Shown here: positions 16,393-25,863 of the stretch, one piece after another
How the letters are laid out: every line of letters starts with the position of its first letter
How positions within the stretch are numbered: the first letter of the stretch is position 1
Assembly (NCBI RefSeq): GCF_900092025.1
Contig: NZ_FLTX01000013.1
Location: 62,001 to 126,000, forward strand
Direction of reading: 5' to 3'
Origin: Xanthomonas bromi
Lineage (GTDB): Bacteria > Pseudomonadota > Gammaproteobacteria > Xanthomonadales > Xanthomonadaceae
DNA: 64,000 bases
Position numbers and translations under genes: made by a program
The notes under the pieces: generated by a model
The model's input: the letters and a program-made list of their open reading frames with translations, nothing else
Databases searched by the model: none
Told to the model about the DNA's origin: nothing

Positions 16393-18192
16393 ATGAGCGT
16401 GCGTATCGAGGACCACGCCATGCTGGGCAACTGCCACAGCGCGGCCCTGGTCGACCACCGCGGCACCATCGACTGGCTGTGTCTGCCACGCTTCGATTCC
16501 GACGCGGTCTTCGCATCCTTGCTGGGCGACGAACAACACGGTCAATGGGCGTTATCGCCGGCCGACGACTTCCGCACCGAGCGCGCCTACGAAGACGATA
16601 GTCTGGTGCTGTGCACGCGCATGATCACCGACAGCGGCACGGTGGAACTGGTCGACTTCATGGTCGCCAGCGAAAACACCGAGGTCCACCAGCACCTGGT
16701 GCGGATCGTGCGCTGCGTGCAGGGCAGCGTGCCGATGCACATGCGGCTGACCTTCCGTTTCAACTATGGCCGCACGGTGCCCTGGGTCACACGCATCGAT
16801 GGCGGTATTCGCGCCATTGCCGGCCCCGATCAACTTGCCTTGCGTTCGCCGCAAACACTGCGCGGCCAAGACATGGGCACCGAAGCCGACTTCACGTTGC
16901 GCGAAGGCGAAAGCACCTGGTTTCTGCTCAGTCACGGCGCTTCGCATCTGCCCACGCCGCCTTTGATCGACGCCGAGCAGGCACGACAACGCACCGCCGC
17001 GTTCTGGCATGGCTGGGCGCGCCGCTGCACCGACGTCGGGCCGTGGACCGAGCAGGTGCGCCGCTCGCTGGTGGTGTTGAAAGGGCTGAGTTATCTACCC
17101 ACCGGCGGCATCGTCGCCGCACCCACCGCCTCGCTGCCGGAGCAGCTGGGCGGCACGCGTAATTGGGATTACCGCTACTGCTGGTTGCGCGATTCGGTGT
17201 TCACCCTGATTGCGTTGCTGCAGGCCGGTTATCGCGATGAGGCAGCCGCGTTTCGCGATTGGGTGCAACGCGCCATTGCCGGCTCGCCGGATCAATTGCA
17301 GGCGCTGTACGGCATCGCCGGCGAACGCCGCTTGCAGGAATGGGAAGCGCATTGGTTGCCCGGCTATGAAGATTCCGGCCCGGTGCGCATCGGTAATGGC
17401 GCGGTGGATCAGTTTCAGCTCGATGTCTATGGCGAGTTGATCGGCGCCTTTCATTACGCACGCGAAAAAGGCGTGGGTTCACCGTCCGACGACGATGGCT
17501 CGTCCGCGTCGCTGCTGGAAAACATCCTGGATACGCTGGAAACGCTGTGGCGTCAGCCAGACGAAGGCATCTGGGAAATCCGCGACGAGCGCCGCCACTT
17601 CGTCCATTCCAAGGTGATGGCCTGGCTGGCGTTCGATTGCGGCGCGCGCGACGGCATCACCAATGCGGACGCCGAAAAACGTGCGCATTGGAGCCGCATT
17701 GCCGAAGAAATCCATGCCGAAGTCCTGGAAAAAGGCGTGCACCCGGATGGCCACTTCGTGCAGAGCTACGGCTCGGACCAGCTGGATGCCTCGCTGTTGC
17801 TGATTCCCATCGTGGGCTTTCTGCCGGCGGACGATCCGCGTGTTGCCGCCACTGCCGATGCGATCGCGCGCGAGCTGACCATCGATGGCCTGGTCGAACG
17901 CTATCGCGCCGACGACAGCGCCGATGGCCTGCCGGCCGGCGAGGGCACCTTTCTGGCCTGCAGTTTCTGGCTGGTGGAAAACTATGCGTTGATCGGCCGC
18001 ACCGACCAGGCGCGTGCATTGCTCGAGCGCCTGCTTGGGTTGTGCAACGACGTTGGCCTGCTTGCCGAAGAATACGACCCGCGTACAAAACGCATGCTTG
18101 GCAACTTCCCGCAAGGGTATTCCCACGTGGCCCTGGTCAATGCGGCATTGCGCCTGCATGGACGCATGGGCGAAAAGGAAACGCATCCATGA
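16393..18192 (+). CDS. Glycoside hydrolase family 15 (glucoamylase/trehalase-like)
   Basis: A 599-aa cytoplasmic GH15 enzyme without a signal peptide. The first 230 residues form the beta-rich trehalase-like N-domain, starting IEDHAMLGNCHSAALVD. The (alpha/alpha)6 barrel follows, with GTRNWDYRYCWLRDS and EGTFLACSFWLVENYALIGR, the blocks that carry the active site. Relatives hydrolyse trehalose or alpha-glucans to glucose. GGAAGGA lies ahead of ATG 16393. The TGA overlaps the ATG of the glucose-6-phosphate dehydrogenase gene (ATGA), so the glucose released can be linked to NADPH formation through an unlinked kinase. Trehalase versus glucoamylase activity is not decided by sequence. Confidence 0.88.
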   Translation: MSVRIEDHAMLGNCHSAALVDHRGTIDWLCLPRFDSDAVFASLLGDEQHGQWALSPADDFRTERAYEDDSLVLCTRMITDSGTVELVDFMVASENTEVHQHLVRIVRCVQGSVPMHMRLTFRFNYGRTVPWVTRIDGGIRAIAGPDQLALRSPQTLRGQDMGTEADFTLREGESTWFLLSHGASHLPTPPLIDAEQARQRTAAFWHGWARRCTDVGPWTEQVRRSLVVLKGLSYLPTGGIVAAPTASLPEQLGGTRNWDYRYCWLRDSVFTLIALLQAGYRDEAAAFRDWVQRAIAGSPDQLQALYGIAGERRLQEWEAHWLPGYEDSGPVRIGNGAVDQFQLDVYGELIGAFHYAREKGVGSPSDDDGSSASLLENILDTLETLWRQPDEGIWEIRDERRHFVHSKVMAWLAFDCGARDGITNADAEKRAHWSRIAEEIHAEVLEKGVHPDGHFVQSYGSDQLDASLLLIPIVGFLPADDPRVAATADAIARELTIDGLVERYRADDSADGLPAGEGTFLACSFWLVENYALIGRTDQARALLERLLGLCNDVGLLAEEYDPRTKRMLGNFPQGYSHVALVNAALRLHGRMGEKETHP

Positions 18193-20015
18193 GTGAGCAA
18201 GCAACGACCCCGCCGTGCATCATCGTGGTGTTCGGCGCACGCGGCGATTTGACCAAGCGCCTGGTGATGCCGGCGCTGTACAACCTGCGCCGCGCCGGCG
18301 CGCTGGGCGAAGAGTTCGCCATCGTCGGTATGGACCACGGCGACATCAGCGAGCGCGCTTGGCGCACCAACATGGGTCAGTCGATGACGGAGCTGCTGAG
18401 CAGCCGCGATGCCGAATTCCAGACCGATGCCTTCGACAACGCCACCTGGGATTGGCTGCGCGAGCGCATGCAGTACCTGCGCGGCGACTTTACCGACCTG
18501 GGCGCGTATCAGGCGCTAGGCGGCTTATTGGAGAAACTGCACAAGCGCTACGGCACACAAGGCAATGTGCTGTTCTATCTGGCCACCGCCGCGCGTTTCT
18601 TCGAGCCGGTGTTGCTCAACCTGGGCGAAGCCGGTCTGGTCAAGCAGCGCGAAGGCGAGGGCTGGCGTCGCGTCATCGTGGAAAAACCCTTCGGCCACGA
18701 TCTGCCCAGCGCCAAGCATCTCAATGCCACTGTCGCCAAAGTGCTGCACGAAAATCAGGTGTTCCGCATCGATCATTTCCTGGGCAAGGAAACCGTGCAG
18801 AACATTCTTGCGTTCCGCTTCGCCAACGGCTTGTTCGAGCCGGTGTGGAACCGCGACCGCATCGATCATGTGCAGATCACCGCCGCCGAAACCATCGGCG
18901 TGGAAGGGCGCGGACGCTTCTACGACCCCACCGGGTGCCTGCGCGACATGGTGCCCAATCACTTGTTCCAGTTGCTGGCGATGATTGCGATGGAACCGCC
19001 GGCGGCCTTCACCACCGAAGCCATGCATCGCCGTCGCGCCGAAGTGATCGAAGCGGTGCGTCCGATCAAACCCGAAGACGTGGTGCGTGGGCAATACGCC
19101 TCCGGTGCGGTGAGCCGCAGCGCGGTACCGGGCTATCGCGAAGAAGACACCGTGCCGGAAGATTCGGATACCGAAACCTATGTGGCGATGAAGCTGCAAG
19201 TGGACACCTGGCGCTGGGCCGGCGTGCCGTTCTACCTGCGCACCGGCAAGCGCCTGCGCGAACGCACCACCGAGATCGCCATCCGCTTCAAGCCCGCGCC
19301 GCTGGCGCCGTTCCGCAGCACCGAAGTCGGCGGCTACGGCCCCGACTGGCTGGTGCTACATATCCAGCCCGATGAAGGCATCTCGCTGCAGTTCGACGTC
19401 AAGCGCCCCGGCGCGCAGGTGGCGCTGGCGCCGGTACGCATGGATTTCCGGTACCGCGACTGGTTTCCGAAGGAATACACCGTGGGTTACGAGCGCCTGC
19501 TGCAGGACTGCATGAACGGCGAAGCCGGCCTGTTCCAGGATGCGGCCATGGTGGAAGGCGCCTGGCGCATCGTGCAGCCGATCCTGGATGCATGGAAACA
19601 ACCGCCGAGCGACTTCCCCAATTACGCCGCATGCAGTGCCGGCCCCTCGGCCGCCGACGCCTTGCTGGCGATGAATGGCGGACACGCCTGGCGCGCGCTC
19701 ACCCCTGGACGCAAACCACCGCCACGCCGTCCGCCCGAAGTGCGTGCTGGTGCGACGCCGGTGAAGAAAGCCACCAAGAAAGCAGCGAAGAAGACGACCA
19801 AGGCGCCAACCAAACGCGCATCAACAGCGGCTTCGGCATCGAGTGAAGGCACAGCCGGTGCGAGCCGCAAGGTCGCCAAAAAAGCAGTCATTAAACGCGC
19901 AAGCAAGCATGTTCCAAACGTTGCGGCGAAGCGCGCGAGCAGCGCAACGGCAGGCCATGGCGCTGCCAAAAAGTCGGCAAGCAAACGAACGTCTGGGCGC
20001 ACGGGACGTAGCTAA
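18189..20015 (+). CDS. zwf: Glucose-6-phosphate 1-dehydrogenase with histone-H1-like C-terminal tail
   Basis: A 608-aa enzyme that oxidises glucose-6-phosphate with NADP to 6-phosphogluconolactone, feeding the pentose phosphate and Entner-Doudoroff pathways. The core (about residues 1-500) has the cofactor loop VVFGARGDLTKR, the active site RIDHFLGKETVQN and the usual C-terminal beta sheet. After about residue 517 comes an extension of some 90 residues rich in Lys, Ala, Ser, Thr and Arg (for example KKATKKAAKKTTKAPTKR), like histone H1 or AlgP tails. Normal G6PDs end near 490-515 aa. ATG 18189 overlaps the GH15 stop. The tail could bind nucleic acid or polyphosphate; its function is unknown. 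Confidence 0.93.
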   Translation: MSEQATTPPCIIVVFGARGDLTKRLVMPALYNLRRAGALGEEFAIVGMDHGDISERAWRTNMGQSMTELLSSRDAEFQTDAFDNATWDWLRERMQYLRGDFTDLGAYQALGGLLEKLHKRYGTQGNVLFYLATAARFFEPVLLNLGEAGLVKQREGEGWRRVIVEKPFGHDLPSAKHLNATVAKVLHENQVFRIDHFLGKETVQNILAFRFANGLFEPVWNRDRIDHVQITAAETIGVEGRGRFYDPTGCLRDMVPNHLFQLLAMIAMEPPAAFTTEAMHRRRAEVIEAVRPIKPEDVVRGQYASGAVSRSAVPGYREEDTVPEDSDTETYVAMKLQVDTWRWAGVPFYLRTGKRLRERTTEIAIRFKPAPLAPFRSTEVGGYGPDWLVLHIQPDEGISLQFDVKRPGAQVALAPVRMDFRYRDWFPKEYTVGYERLLQDCMNGEAGLFQDAAMVEGAWRIVQPILDAWKQPPSDFPNYAACSAGPSAADALLAMNGGHAWRALTPGRKPPPRRPPEVRAGATPVKKATKKAAKKTTKAPTKRASTAASASSEGTAGASRKVAKKAVIKRASKHVPNVAAKRASSATAGHGAAKKSASKRTSGRTGRS

Positions 20016-20367
20016 GGCGGCTGCACGCGCCAGCCGCGTTGCGCGGCTGGCGCTGTCCGCTTGGATCGATCACTGGCGGGGCGCGATCCAAGGGTTGGTT
20101 GTTTGGCGCTGCAATGCATTTTTAAGACGCTGAAACGTCAACGCAAACGCGTCCATGCGCCACCCACTGCGGATGCTTGATGCATCCGCCTGGTCGCTGG
20201 ACGCGGCAAGCGCAAAGTAGCGCTGACGTCGATGCTGCGTTGAAGCCATCTTCAACGACACTGCGCGGGCGTAATGAAGCGTCTTCGCACTCGATTTTCT
20301 CGATCGCGCGCTATTTCATGATCGTCGCGGCCGACGCTGCACATTGGCGCTACGAATGCATCAGCAC
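20016..20367. other. Convergent intergenic region without genes
   Basis: About 350 bases between the convergent G6PD and antiporter genes. Apart from the hairpin at 20027-20053 I see no convincing gene, repeat or promoter. Confidence 0.6.
20027..20053 (+). terminator. Strong hairpin after zwf
   Basis: A perfect 12-bp stem with a 3-base loop begins 11 bases after the G6PD stop. No uridine run follows, so it may stabilise or end the transcript by a factor-dependent route. Confidence 0.45.
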
Positions 20368-22188
20368 TCAGGTGTCCCGCGTTGCCGACACCACCGTCTC
20401 ATCATCCCCATCCACATCCGCCTTGACGTCGGCTTCGAACAGGTTCATCAGGTCGGCGCGGGCGTCGCGCGAGGTCTGGATCACCTTGGCTTCGTCGTCG
20501 TAGACCAGATGCTGGCGCCGTAGCAGGTCTTCGTCGTGCTGGCGGAAGCGTTTGACGTGATCGTGTGCGAGCGCCTCGCCCAGGCCGAGCGAGGTCAGCA
20601 CGCGTTCGCTCAGTTCCAGGCTGGAAGCGAACACTTCGCGGAACGGTTCTGCGCCCAGGTCCATTAGTTTCCAGGCGTGTTGGCGGTTGCGTGCGCGTGC
20701 CAGCACGGTGGCTTGCGGGTACAGGCGACGGATCAGTCGCACCGTCTTGATGTTGGTTTCCGGGTCGTCCACCGCGATCACGAACACCTTGATGCGCTCG
20801 GCACCGGCAGCGCGCAGCAGCTCGGGGCGGGTGGGGTCGCCGTAATACAGCTGGCTGCCGAAACGGCGCAGGTCTTCCACGGTGTCGGGGTTGTGTTCCA
20901 GTGCTACGAACGGTACGTGCCGTGCGGTCAGCAAGCGCGCGACCACCTGGCCGAAGCGGCCCATTCCGGCGACCAGGACCTTGGGCGTCTGCGCATCGAT
21001 GGTGTCGAACGGGCGATCGGTGTTGGGCGCGCGCACGCGCAGCGGTCCGTTGAGGATGCGTTGCATGCCGAGCAGCAACAGCGGCGTCAGTGCCATCGAC
21101 ACGCCGACGATGGCCACCAGCCGGTCGTGATTGGCCGGCTCCAGCAGGCCCACATGATCGGCTTCGTTGAACACCACGAACGCAAATTCGCCGCCCAGCC
21201 ACAGCACGCTGCCCAGCATCAGGCTGCTGCGCAGCGGGAGTTTGGCCACGCTGCCGATGCCGACCAGCAACGAGAACTTCACTACCAGCAGAATCGCCAC
21301 CCCCGCGGCAATCAACCACGGCTCGGCCACCACGCGGTTGAGATCGATGCCCATGCCCACCGAGATGAAGAACAGGCCCAGCAGCAAGCCTTCGAACGGT
21401 TCGATCTGCGATTCCAGTTCGTGGCGAAATTCCGAATCGGCCAGCAACACGCCGGCGATGAACGCGCCCAGGCTGGCGCTCAAGCCGGCTTCCTGCATGA
21501 TCCAGGCGGTGCCCAGCACTACCAGCAAGGCGCTGGCAGTGAACACTTCCGGCATCCGCGTGCGCGCCACCACGTTGAACAGGTGACGCAGCACAAAGCG
21601 GCCGCACACGATCACCAGCGCCAGGGCCGCGATGGCCTTGGCCACGTCCTGCCATTCCAGGGTTGCGTTCTTGCTGCCGCCGAGCAGCGGGATGGCCGCC
21701 AGCAGCGGGATTGCGATCAGATCCTGGAACAGCAAAATGGCGAACGCCAGCCGCCCGTAGTCGCTGCCCAGCGCCTTGCGTTCGGCCAGCAATTGCAGAC
21801 CCACCGCGGTGGATGAGAGCGCCAGCGCCACGCCGACGATCAGTGCGCTCTTCCAGCCCAGGTGGGCTGCCATCAGCAGGCCGCCCAGGATCACCGCAGT
21901 CACCAAGACCTGGGTGGCGCCGGCGCCGAACACCGAATGGCGCATCACCTTCAGGCGCGCCGGCGACAGCTCCAGCCCGATCACGAACAGCAGCATCACC
22001 ACGCCGATCTCGGCCGCGCCGCTGATGCGTTCGGCATCCTGCACCACACCCACGCCGTCCGGGCCGAGCACCACGCCGGCGACCAGATAGGCCAGCACCG
22101 CACCCAGGCCGAAGCGCTTGAACACCGGCACCGCCACGATGGCGGCCAGCATCAGCACCAACGCCAGTTCCAGACCACCGCTATGCAT
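20368..22188 (-). CDS. CPA2-family monovalent cation:proton antiporter with RCK domain (KefB/KefC-like)
   Basis: A 606-aa inner-membrane antiporter. Residues 1-385 form about 12 TM helices of the Na/H exchanger fold, with LAYLVAGVVLGPDG near 33 and FAILLFQDLIAIPLL near 148, both typical of Kef/CPA2 transporters. From about 405 a TrkA-N (RCK) Rossmann domain starts with KVLVAGMGRFGQVVARLL, and a charged tail ends the protein. Such proteins exchange K+ (or Na+) for H+ and are gated by nucleotide or glutathione adducts. GGAGAG stands 7 bases before ATG 22188. No KefF/KefG-like partner is adjacent, so the exact Kef type is uncertain. Confidence 0.9.
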   Translation of the reverse strand: MHSGGLELALVLMLAAIVAVPVFKRFGLGAVLAYLVAGVVLGPDGVGVVQDAERISGAAEIGVVMLLFVIGLELSPARLKVMRHSVFGAGATQVLVTAVILGGLLMAAHLGWKSALIVGVALALSSTAVGLQLLAERKALGSDYGRLAFAILLFQDLIAIPLLAAIPLLGGSKNATLEWQDVAKAIAALALVIVCGRFVLRHLFNVVARTRMPEVFTASALLVVLGTAWIMQEAGLSASLGAFIAGVLLADSEFRHELESQIEPFEGLLLGLFFISVGMGIDLNRVVAEPWLIAAGVAILLVVKFSLLVGIGSVAKLPLRSSLMLGSVLWLGGEFAFVVFNEADHVGLLEPANHDRLVAIVGVSMALTPLLLLGMQRILNGPLRVRAPNTDRPFDTIDAQTPKVLVAGMGRFGQVVARLLTARHVPFVALEHNPDTVEDLRRFGSQLYYGDPTRPELLRAAGAERIKVFVIAVDDPETNIKTVRLIRRLYPQATVLARARNRQHAWKLMDLGAEPFREVFASSLELSERVLTSLGLGEALAHDHVKRFRQHDEDLLRRQHLVYDDEAKVIQTSRDARADLMNLFEADVKADVDGDDETVVSATRDT

Positions 22189-22398
22189 GCGTACTCTCCG
22201 TTGAGGGTCGCATTATGCCGCGCCGGTCCGTTGGCCTGCGCGCGCGCCATAGGCACGGCGGCGATGCCGTGCTGCGCGATGTGCGCCCGGCACCTATCTG
22301 CGTAGGTGTGTACTGATCAGTCCGGCAACGCCTGCGCCTGCAAGCTCAGTGCGCATGCAATGCATGGCACCGAGCCTTGGTCGACACAGTGCGCGCAA

Positions 22399-23226
22399 TC
22401 AGTGACTTTTAAGCAGAAAACGCCGATCCAGCGGCTGCAGCGGGCGTGCATTGAACGGGTACACGCGTTCGAATGCGTTGATCTGCGCCTCCGACACCTG
22501 CACCGGCTGGCTGAGCACCACCCAGTCCACCGTTTCGCTGCACGGCGGCGTGGTCAGCGAGCCTTCGTAGCGATAGAAGCTGCGTTGACTCTTCGGCGGA
22601 AGGAAGTCGCTGGCGTTGACCGTGGCGTTGGAGACCTGCCGGGTCTGATCCTTTTCCTTGGGCATGGCGTCGAGCACACGTTGGAACGCCGGGTTGGCCT
22701 TGCCGGTTTCGAAGAAGATCGCCAGCACGCCCAGCGTTCCGTCCGGGCCCTGATGCACCAGGTGCGCTTCCATCGGGAAACGCCGGCCGTTCAACAGGTG
22801 CTCGCTTGGGTGGTGGAAGTGCAGTTGCAGCGCTTGATACTGCTTGCCGCCGGTCGCCATGGTGCCGCCGTCGTGCAGGTCCAGCTGGATGGAATGGCCG
22901 GTGTTGCGCACGACCATCGGCACGGCGCTGTAGTTCAGCAGCAGCGTGCCCAGGTTGGCGTCGATGGCGCCTTTCAGATCGATGGGGCTGTTCTGCTGGC
23001 CACTACCGCACAGCGCATTTTCCTCGGCCAGGTCGGCCCAATGCTCGGCACCTTCCGGACCGGTATAGCCCCATTCGTGCCCGGTGTGCGGCGCGGTCTC
23101 GTGCGCCTCCACCGGCTTGCTCTCGGGCAGCGCGGTTTGCGCCATGCCCACCGCGCCCCAGCCGGCGGCGATACACAGGCACAGCGGACTGATCCGACGT
23201 AACAGAAGCGACCTGGAAGAGGGCAT
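22399..23226 (-). CDS. Periplasmic alpha-type carbonic anhydrase
   Basis: A 275-aa zinc enzyme that interconverts CO2 and bicarbonate in the periplasm. A signal peptide covers about residues 1-30 (ending GAVGMAQ). Zinc ligands are H136 and H138 in LQLHFHHPSEH and H155 in EAHLVH; QNSPIDL near 78 and YEGSLTTPPCSE are further alpha-CA signatures. Two cysteines, in NALCGSG and TPPCSE, match the usual disulphide. ATG 23226 has GGAG 8 bases upstream; the frame is open further but lacks a secretory start. It appears to be monocistronic. Confidence 0.93.
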   Translation of the reverse strand: MPSSRSLLLRRISPLCLCIAAGWGAVGMAQTALPESKPVEAHETAPHTGHEWGYTGPEGAEHWADLAEENALCGSGQQNSPIDLKGAIDANLGTLLLNYSAVPMVVRNTGHSIQLDLHDGGTMATGGKQYQALQLHFHHPSEHLLNGRRFPMEAHLVHQGPDGTLGVLAIFFETGKANPAFQRVLDAMPKEKDQTRQVSNATVNASDFLPPKSQRSFYRYEGSLTTPPCSETVDWVVLSQPVQVSEAQINAFERVYPFNARPLQPLDRRFLLKSH

Positions 23227-23809
23227 GCACAAACTCCGGAAGAAAAACGCACTGCGTGGATGCGATGGCCGATGCCATGGCGGAAAGCAACGCACCAGGC
23301 GTTGCGGGAAGCGGACTGTAGCAATGAACTGTGGCTCTCGGCACGACACGGCGACAGGCGTTGACGCGGCTCCGTCTCGGCGGCCAAGGGCGCCACGGCA
23401 ACGGCGTATCAACACCTGCCAACCCGCTGGCCCTGCAGGCTATGGCGTATCGCGCGCGCAGCCTGGCCGCGACGCTTCGCCACACCCCGTGCGCAGGCAT
23501 GCTCCACATTGCGCCGCTGCCGGGCTGTTTATCGAAGGCCTGCCTGGTGCATGTCCGGTGCAGGCCTGTGCCGCCGGGCTTCAGGAAGCCCACTTAAGCG
23601 AGCGACGCGCAGGGCATTGACCAAGCCGACGCAGACGCGCAGACTGCGCCGCGCCACCGCCCGGATCACCGGCCGGGACGCACCTTTGGAGCCCTTACCC
23701 ATGTCCAGCGACAGTCACCCTAGACCCGGGTCGATGACCCAGCTGGCGCGCGCCTGAGGCTCAGGTTCGCCGGCTGTCATCGACGACGGTCGTCACCAGG
23801 CGAACCACC
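23227..23809. other. Divergent intergenic region upstream of mgtE and carbonic anhydrase
   Basis: A 583-base gap between divergent genes. It holds a short leader frame (23701-23757) and, just before mgtE, several short GC-rich inverted repeats such as GGGTC-GAT-GACCC and CCTGA-GGC-TCAGG. These could fold in the mgtE leader. I do not recognise a known magnesium riboswitch. Confidence 0.45.
23701..23757 (+). CDS. Possible 18-residue leader peptide upstream of mgtE
   Basis: ATG 23701 opens an 18-codon frame, MSSDSHPRPGSMTQLARA, ending at TGA 23755-23757, 52 bases before the mgtE ATG. GGAG at 23688-23691 is spaced 9 bases from the ATG, a better ribosome-binding site than that of mgtE itself. Proline-containing leader peptides control Mg2+ transporters such as mgtA in enteric bacteria; the analogy is only suggestive. 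The frame could be chance. Confidence 0.3.
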   Translation: MSSDSHPRPGSMTQLARA

Positions 23810-25177
23810 ATGTACGACGAAACCCTGCGCCTTGCCGAAGGCGTCGATGCACTGACCGCACCCCTGGCCGAGCTCAACACGGCCGATGCGGTGGAATATC
23901 TCAACACCCTCGACCGCGACGAAGCGGCACAAGTGCTGGCCGCGTTGCCGCCGCCACGTGCGGTGAAGGTGCTCGAGCAACCGGAATTGCGCGATGCCAG
24001 CATGCTGGTGGCCTTGCTGCCGGCCGAGCAGGCCGCGTCGCTACTCGGGCAGATGGCCGACGACCGCGCCACCGACATCTTCCATGGCCTGGATGCCGAA
24101 CAGCGCCAGCCGCTGCTGTGGCTGCTCAGCGCCGAGGCGCGGCTGTCGATCCAGGCGTTGATGCGCTACCCGCCCAATACCGCCGGCGCGCTGATGACCA
24201 CCGAGTTCGTCGCCGTACCGTCCGACTGGACGGTGGGCCGGACCCTGCAGCACATCCGCGAAGTGGAGCGCAGCCGCGAGACCGTCTACGCGATCTATCT
24301 GCTCGACCCGCAGACCCGCGTGCTGCAGCAAGTGGTGACCATGCGTCGGCTGATCACCGGTGCACCGGAGTCACCGATCCTGGAGGTGGCGCAGGTCAAT
24401 CCGCCGATCACCGTGGACCCGGCACTGGACCAGGAAGAAGTGGCCCGGCTGATCCGTCGCCACGACTTGCTGGCGATTCCGGTGGTGGATCGGAATGGCC
24501 ATGTACTGGGCATCGTCACCGTCGACGACGTGCTGGATGCGCTGATCGCCGAATCCACCGAGGACGTGCACAAGTTCGGCGGCATGGAAGCGCTGGACAA
24601 GCCGTACATGCACATCGGCTTCGGCCAGATGATCAAGAAGCGTGCGGGCTGGTTGAGCGTGCTGTTTCTGGGCGAAATGCTCACCGCCAGCGCGATGCAG
24701 CACTTCGAGGACGAACTGTCCAAGGCCGTGGTGCTGACCTTGTTCATCCCGTTGATCATGAGCTCGGGCGGCAACTCCGGTTCGCAGGCCACCTCGCTGC
24801 TGATCCGCTCGCTGGCGCTGCGCGAAATCCGACTGGGCGACTGGTGGAAGGTGGCACTGCGCGAATTGCCCACTGGCCTGACCCTGGGGACGATCCTGGG
24901 CGTGCTGGCGATCGTGCGCATCACCATCTGGCAGACCGCTGGCCTGTACGACTACGGCCCGCACTGGCAGATGGTGGCGTTGACCATCGGCGCCGCGCTG
25001 ATCGGCATCGTCACCTTCGGCTCGTTGTCCGGCTCGATGCTGCCGTTCGTGCTGCAACGCTTCGGCTTCGACCCGGCCAGCGCCTCGGCGCCCTTCGTGG
25101 CCACCTTGGTGGATGTCACCGGGTTGGTGATCTATTTCAGCATTGCGGCGGCGATCTTGAGCGGCACGCTGTTGTAA
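23810..25177 (+). CDS. mgtE: Magnesium transporter MgtE
   Basis: A 455-aa Mg2+ channel/transporter. Residues 1-130 form the helical MgtE N-domain (repeats such as DRDEAAQVLAALPPPRAVKVL), 140-260 the paired CBS domains (MTTEFVAVPSDWTVG; IPVVDRNGHVLGIVTVDDVLD), and the rest five TM helices with the conserved pore segment PLIMSSGGNSGSQATSLLIR. CBS domains bind Mg2+ and close the pore when the ion is plentiful. The upstream region has hairpins and a possible leader peptide. A secreted orphan follows within 33 bases. Confidence 0.95.
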   Translation: MYDETLRLAEGVDALTAPLAELNTADAVEYLNTLDRDEAAQVLAALPPPRAVKVLEQPELRDASMLVALLPAEQAASLLGQMADDRATDIFHGLDAEQRQPLLWLLSAEARLSIQALMRYPPNTAGALMTTEFVAVPSDWTVGRTLQHIREVERSRETVYAIYLLDPQTRVLQQVVTMRRLITGAPESPILEVAQVNPPITVDPALDQEEVARLIRRHDLLAIPVVDRNGHVLGIVTVDDVLDALIAESTEDVHKFGGMEALDKPYMHIGFGQMIKKRAGWLSVLFLGEMLTASAMQHFEDELSKAVVLTLFIPLIMSSGGNSGSQATSLLIRSLALREIRLGDWWKVALRELPTGLTLGTILGVLAIVRITIWQTAGLYDYGPHWQMVALTIGAALIGIVTFGSLSGSMLPFVLQRFGFDPASASAPFVATLVDVTGLVIYFSIAAAILSGTLL

Positions 25178-25209
25178 GGTTTGCCAACACAGACGTTAAG
25201 GAGATCGCG

Positions 25210-25863
25210 ATGGGCAACAAGGCGCTGCGGCATTTACTTGGGGCGGGTGCGTTGCTGGTCGCCATGTCGCAGCCAGGATGGGCCGAACAGGCCCATCCAC
25301 CGGCCTGCGCCTATGATCGCGCCGCCATGCTGGCGCTGGACGAAAACGCCTTCGATCAAGACATGCAGGGCGGCTGGCGCACCATTGCCGACCGCCCCGG
25401 TTGCACCGTGGTGGCCGCCAACCTGCTACGCGACTACCGACAGGCGCACGCGATCACGGGCGGCATCGTGACCTGGCACGAAGGGCAGATGCGTGCAGAG
25501 GCCGGGCAAACGGCGTGGGCGATCGCGCTGTTCGAACAATCGTATGAGCCAGCGGCCGAGGATCTCGCCGGCTGGAATCCGTATGTGGATGCGATGCTCG
25601 CGTTCCTCAAACGCGACCGCGCCGGTCTGGAGGCCGCACGGGCGCGGCTTGCAGCGGTCCCGTATCCGAAAGACAAGGGCATGCCGCCCTTGCAGGATGG
25701 CTATGTCGTATGGCCGGCCACGAGCGGACGGTCTGAGATGAAGATGCGCTGGCCACCAAACCTGGATGTCGTCGATGGCCTGATCAAATGCTACGACGAA
25801 CCTTATTCGGTGGCCTACGGCGCCGAGCGTTGCCGTACATCGACCTCGACACTTTCAAAGTAG
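25210..25863 (+). CDS. Secreted protein of unknown function
   Basis: A 217-aa protein with an excellent ribosome-binding site (AAGGAG, 8 bases before ATG 25210). Residues 1-25 form a signal peptide ending QPGWAEQ. Helical stretches such as MRAEAGQTAWAIALFEQS and MLAFLKRDRAGLEAARARLA resemble TPR-like helix pairs. Cysteines occur in PACAYD, PGCTVV, IKCYDE and ERCRTS, so disulphides are likely in the periplasm. It lies 33 bases after mgtE and may share its transcript. I do not recognise a family. Confidence 0.75.
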   Translation: MGNKALRHLLGAGALLVAMSQPGWAEQAHPPACAYDRAAMLALDENAFDQDMQGGWRTIADRPGCTVVAANLLRDYRQAHAITGGIVTWHEGQMRAEAGQTAWAIALFEQSYEPAAEDLAGWNPYVDAMLAFLKRDRAGLEAARARLAAVPYPKDKGMPPLQDGYVVWPATSGRSEMKMRWPPNLDVVDGLIKCYDEPYSVAYGAERCRTSTSTLSK

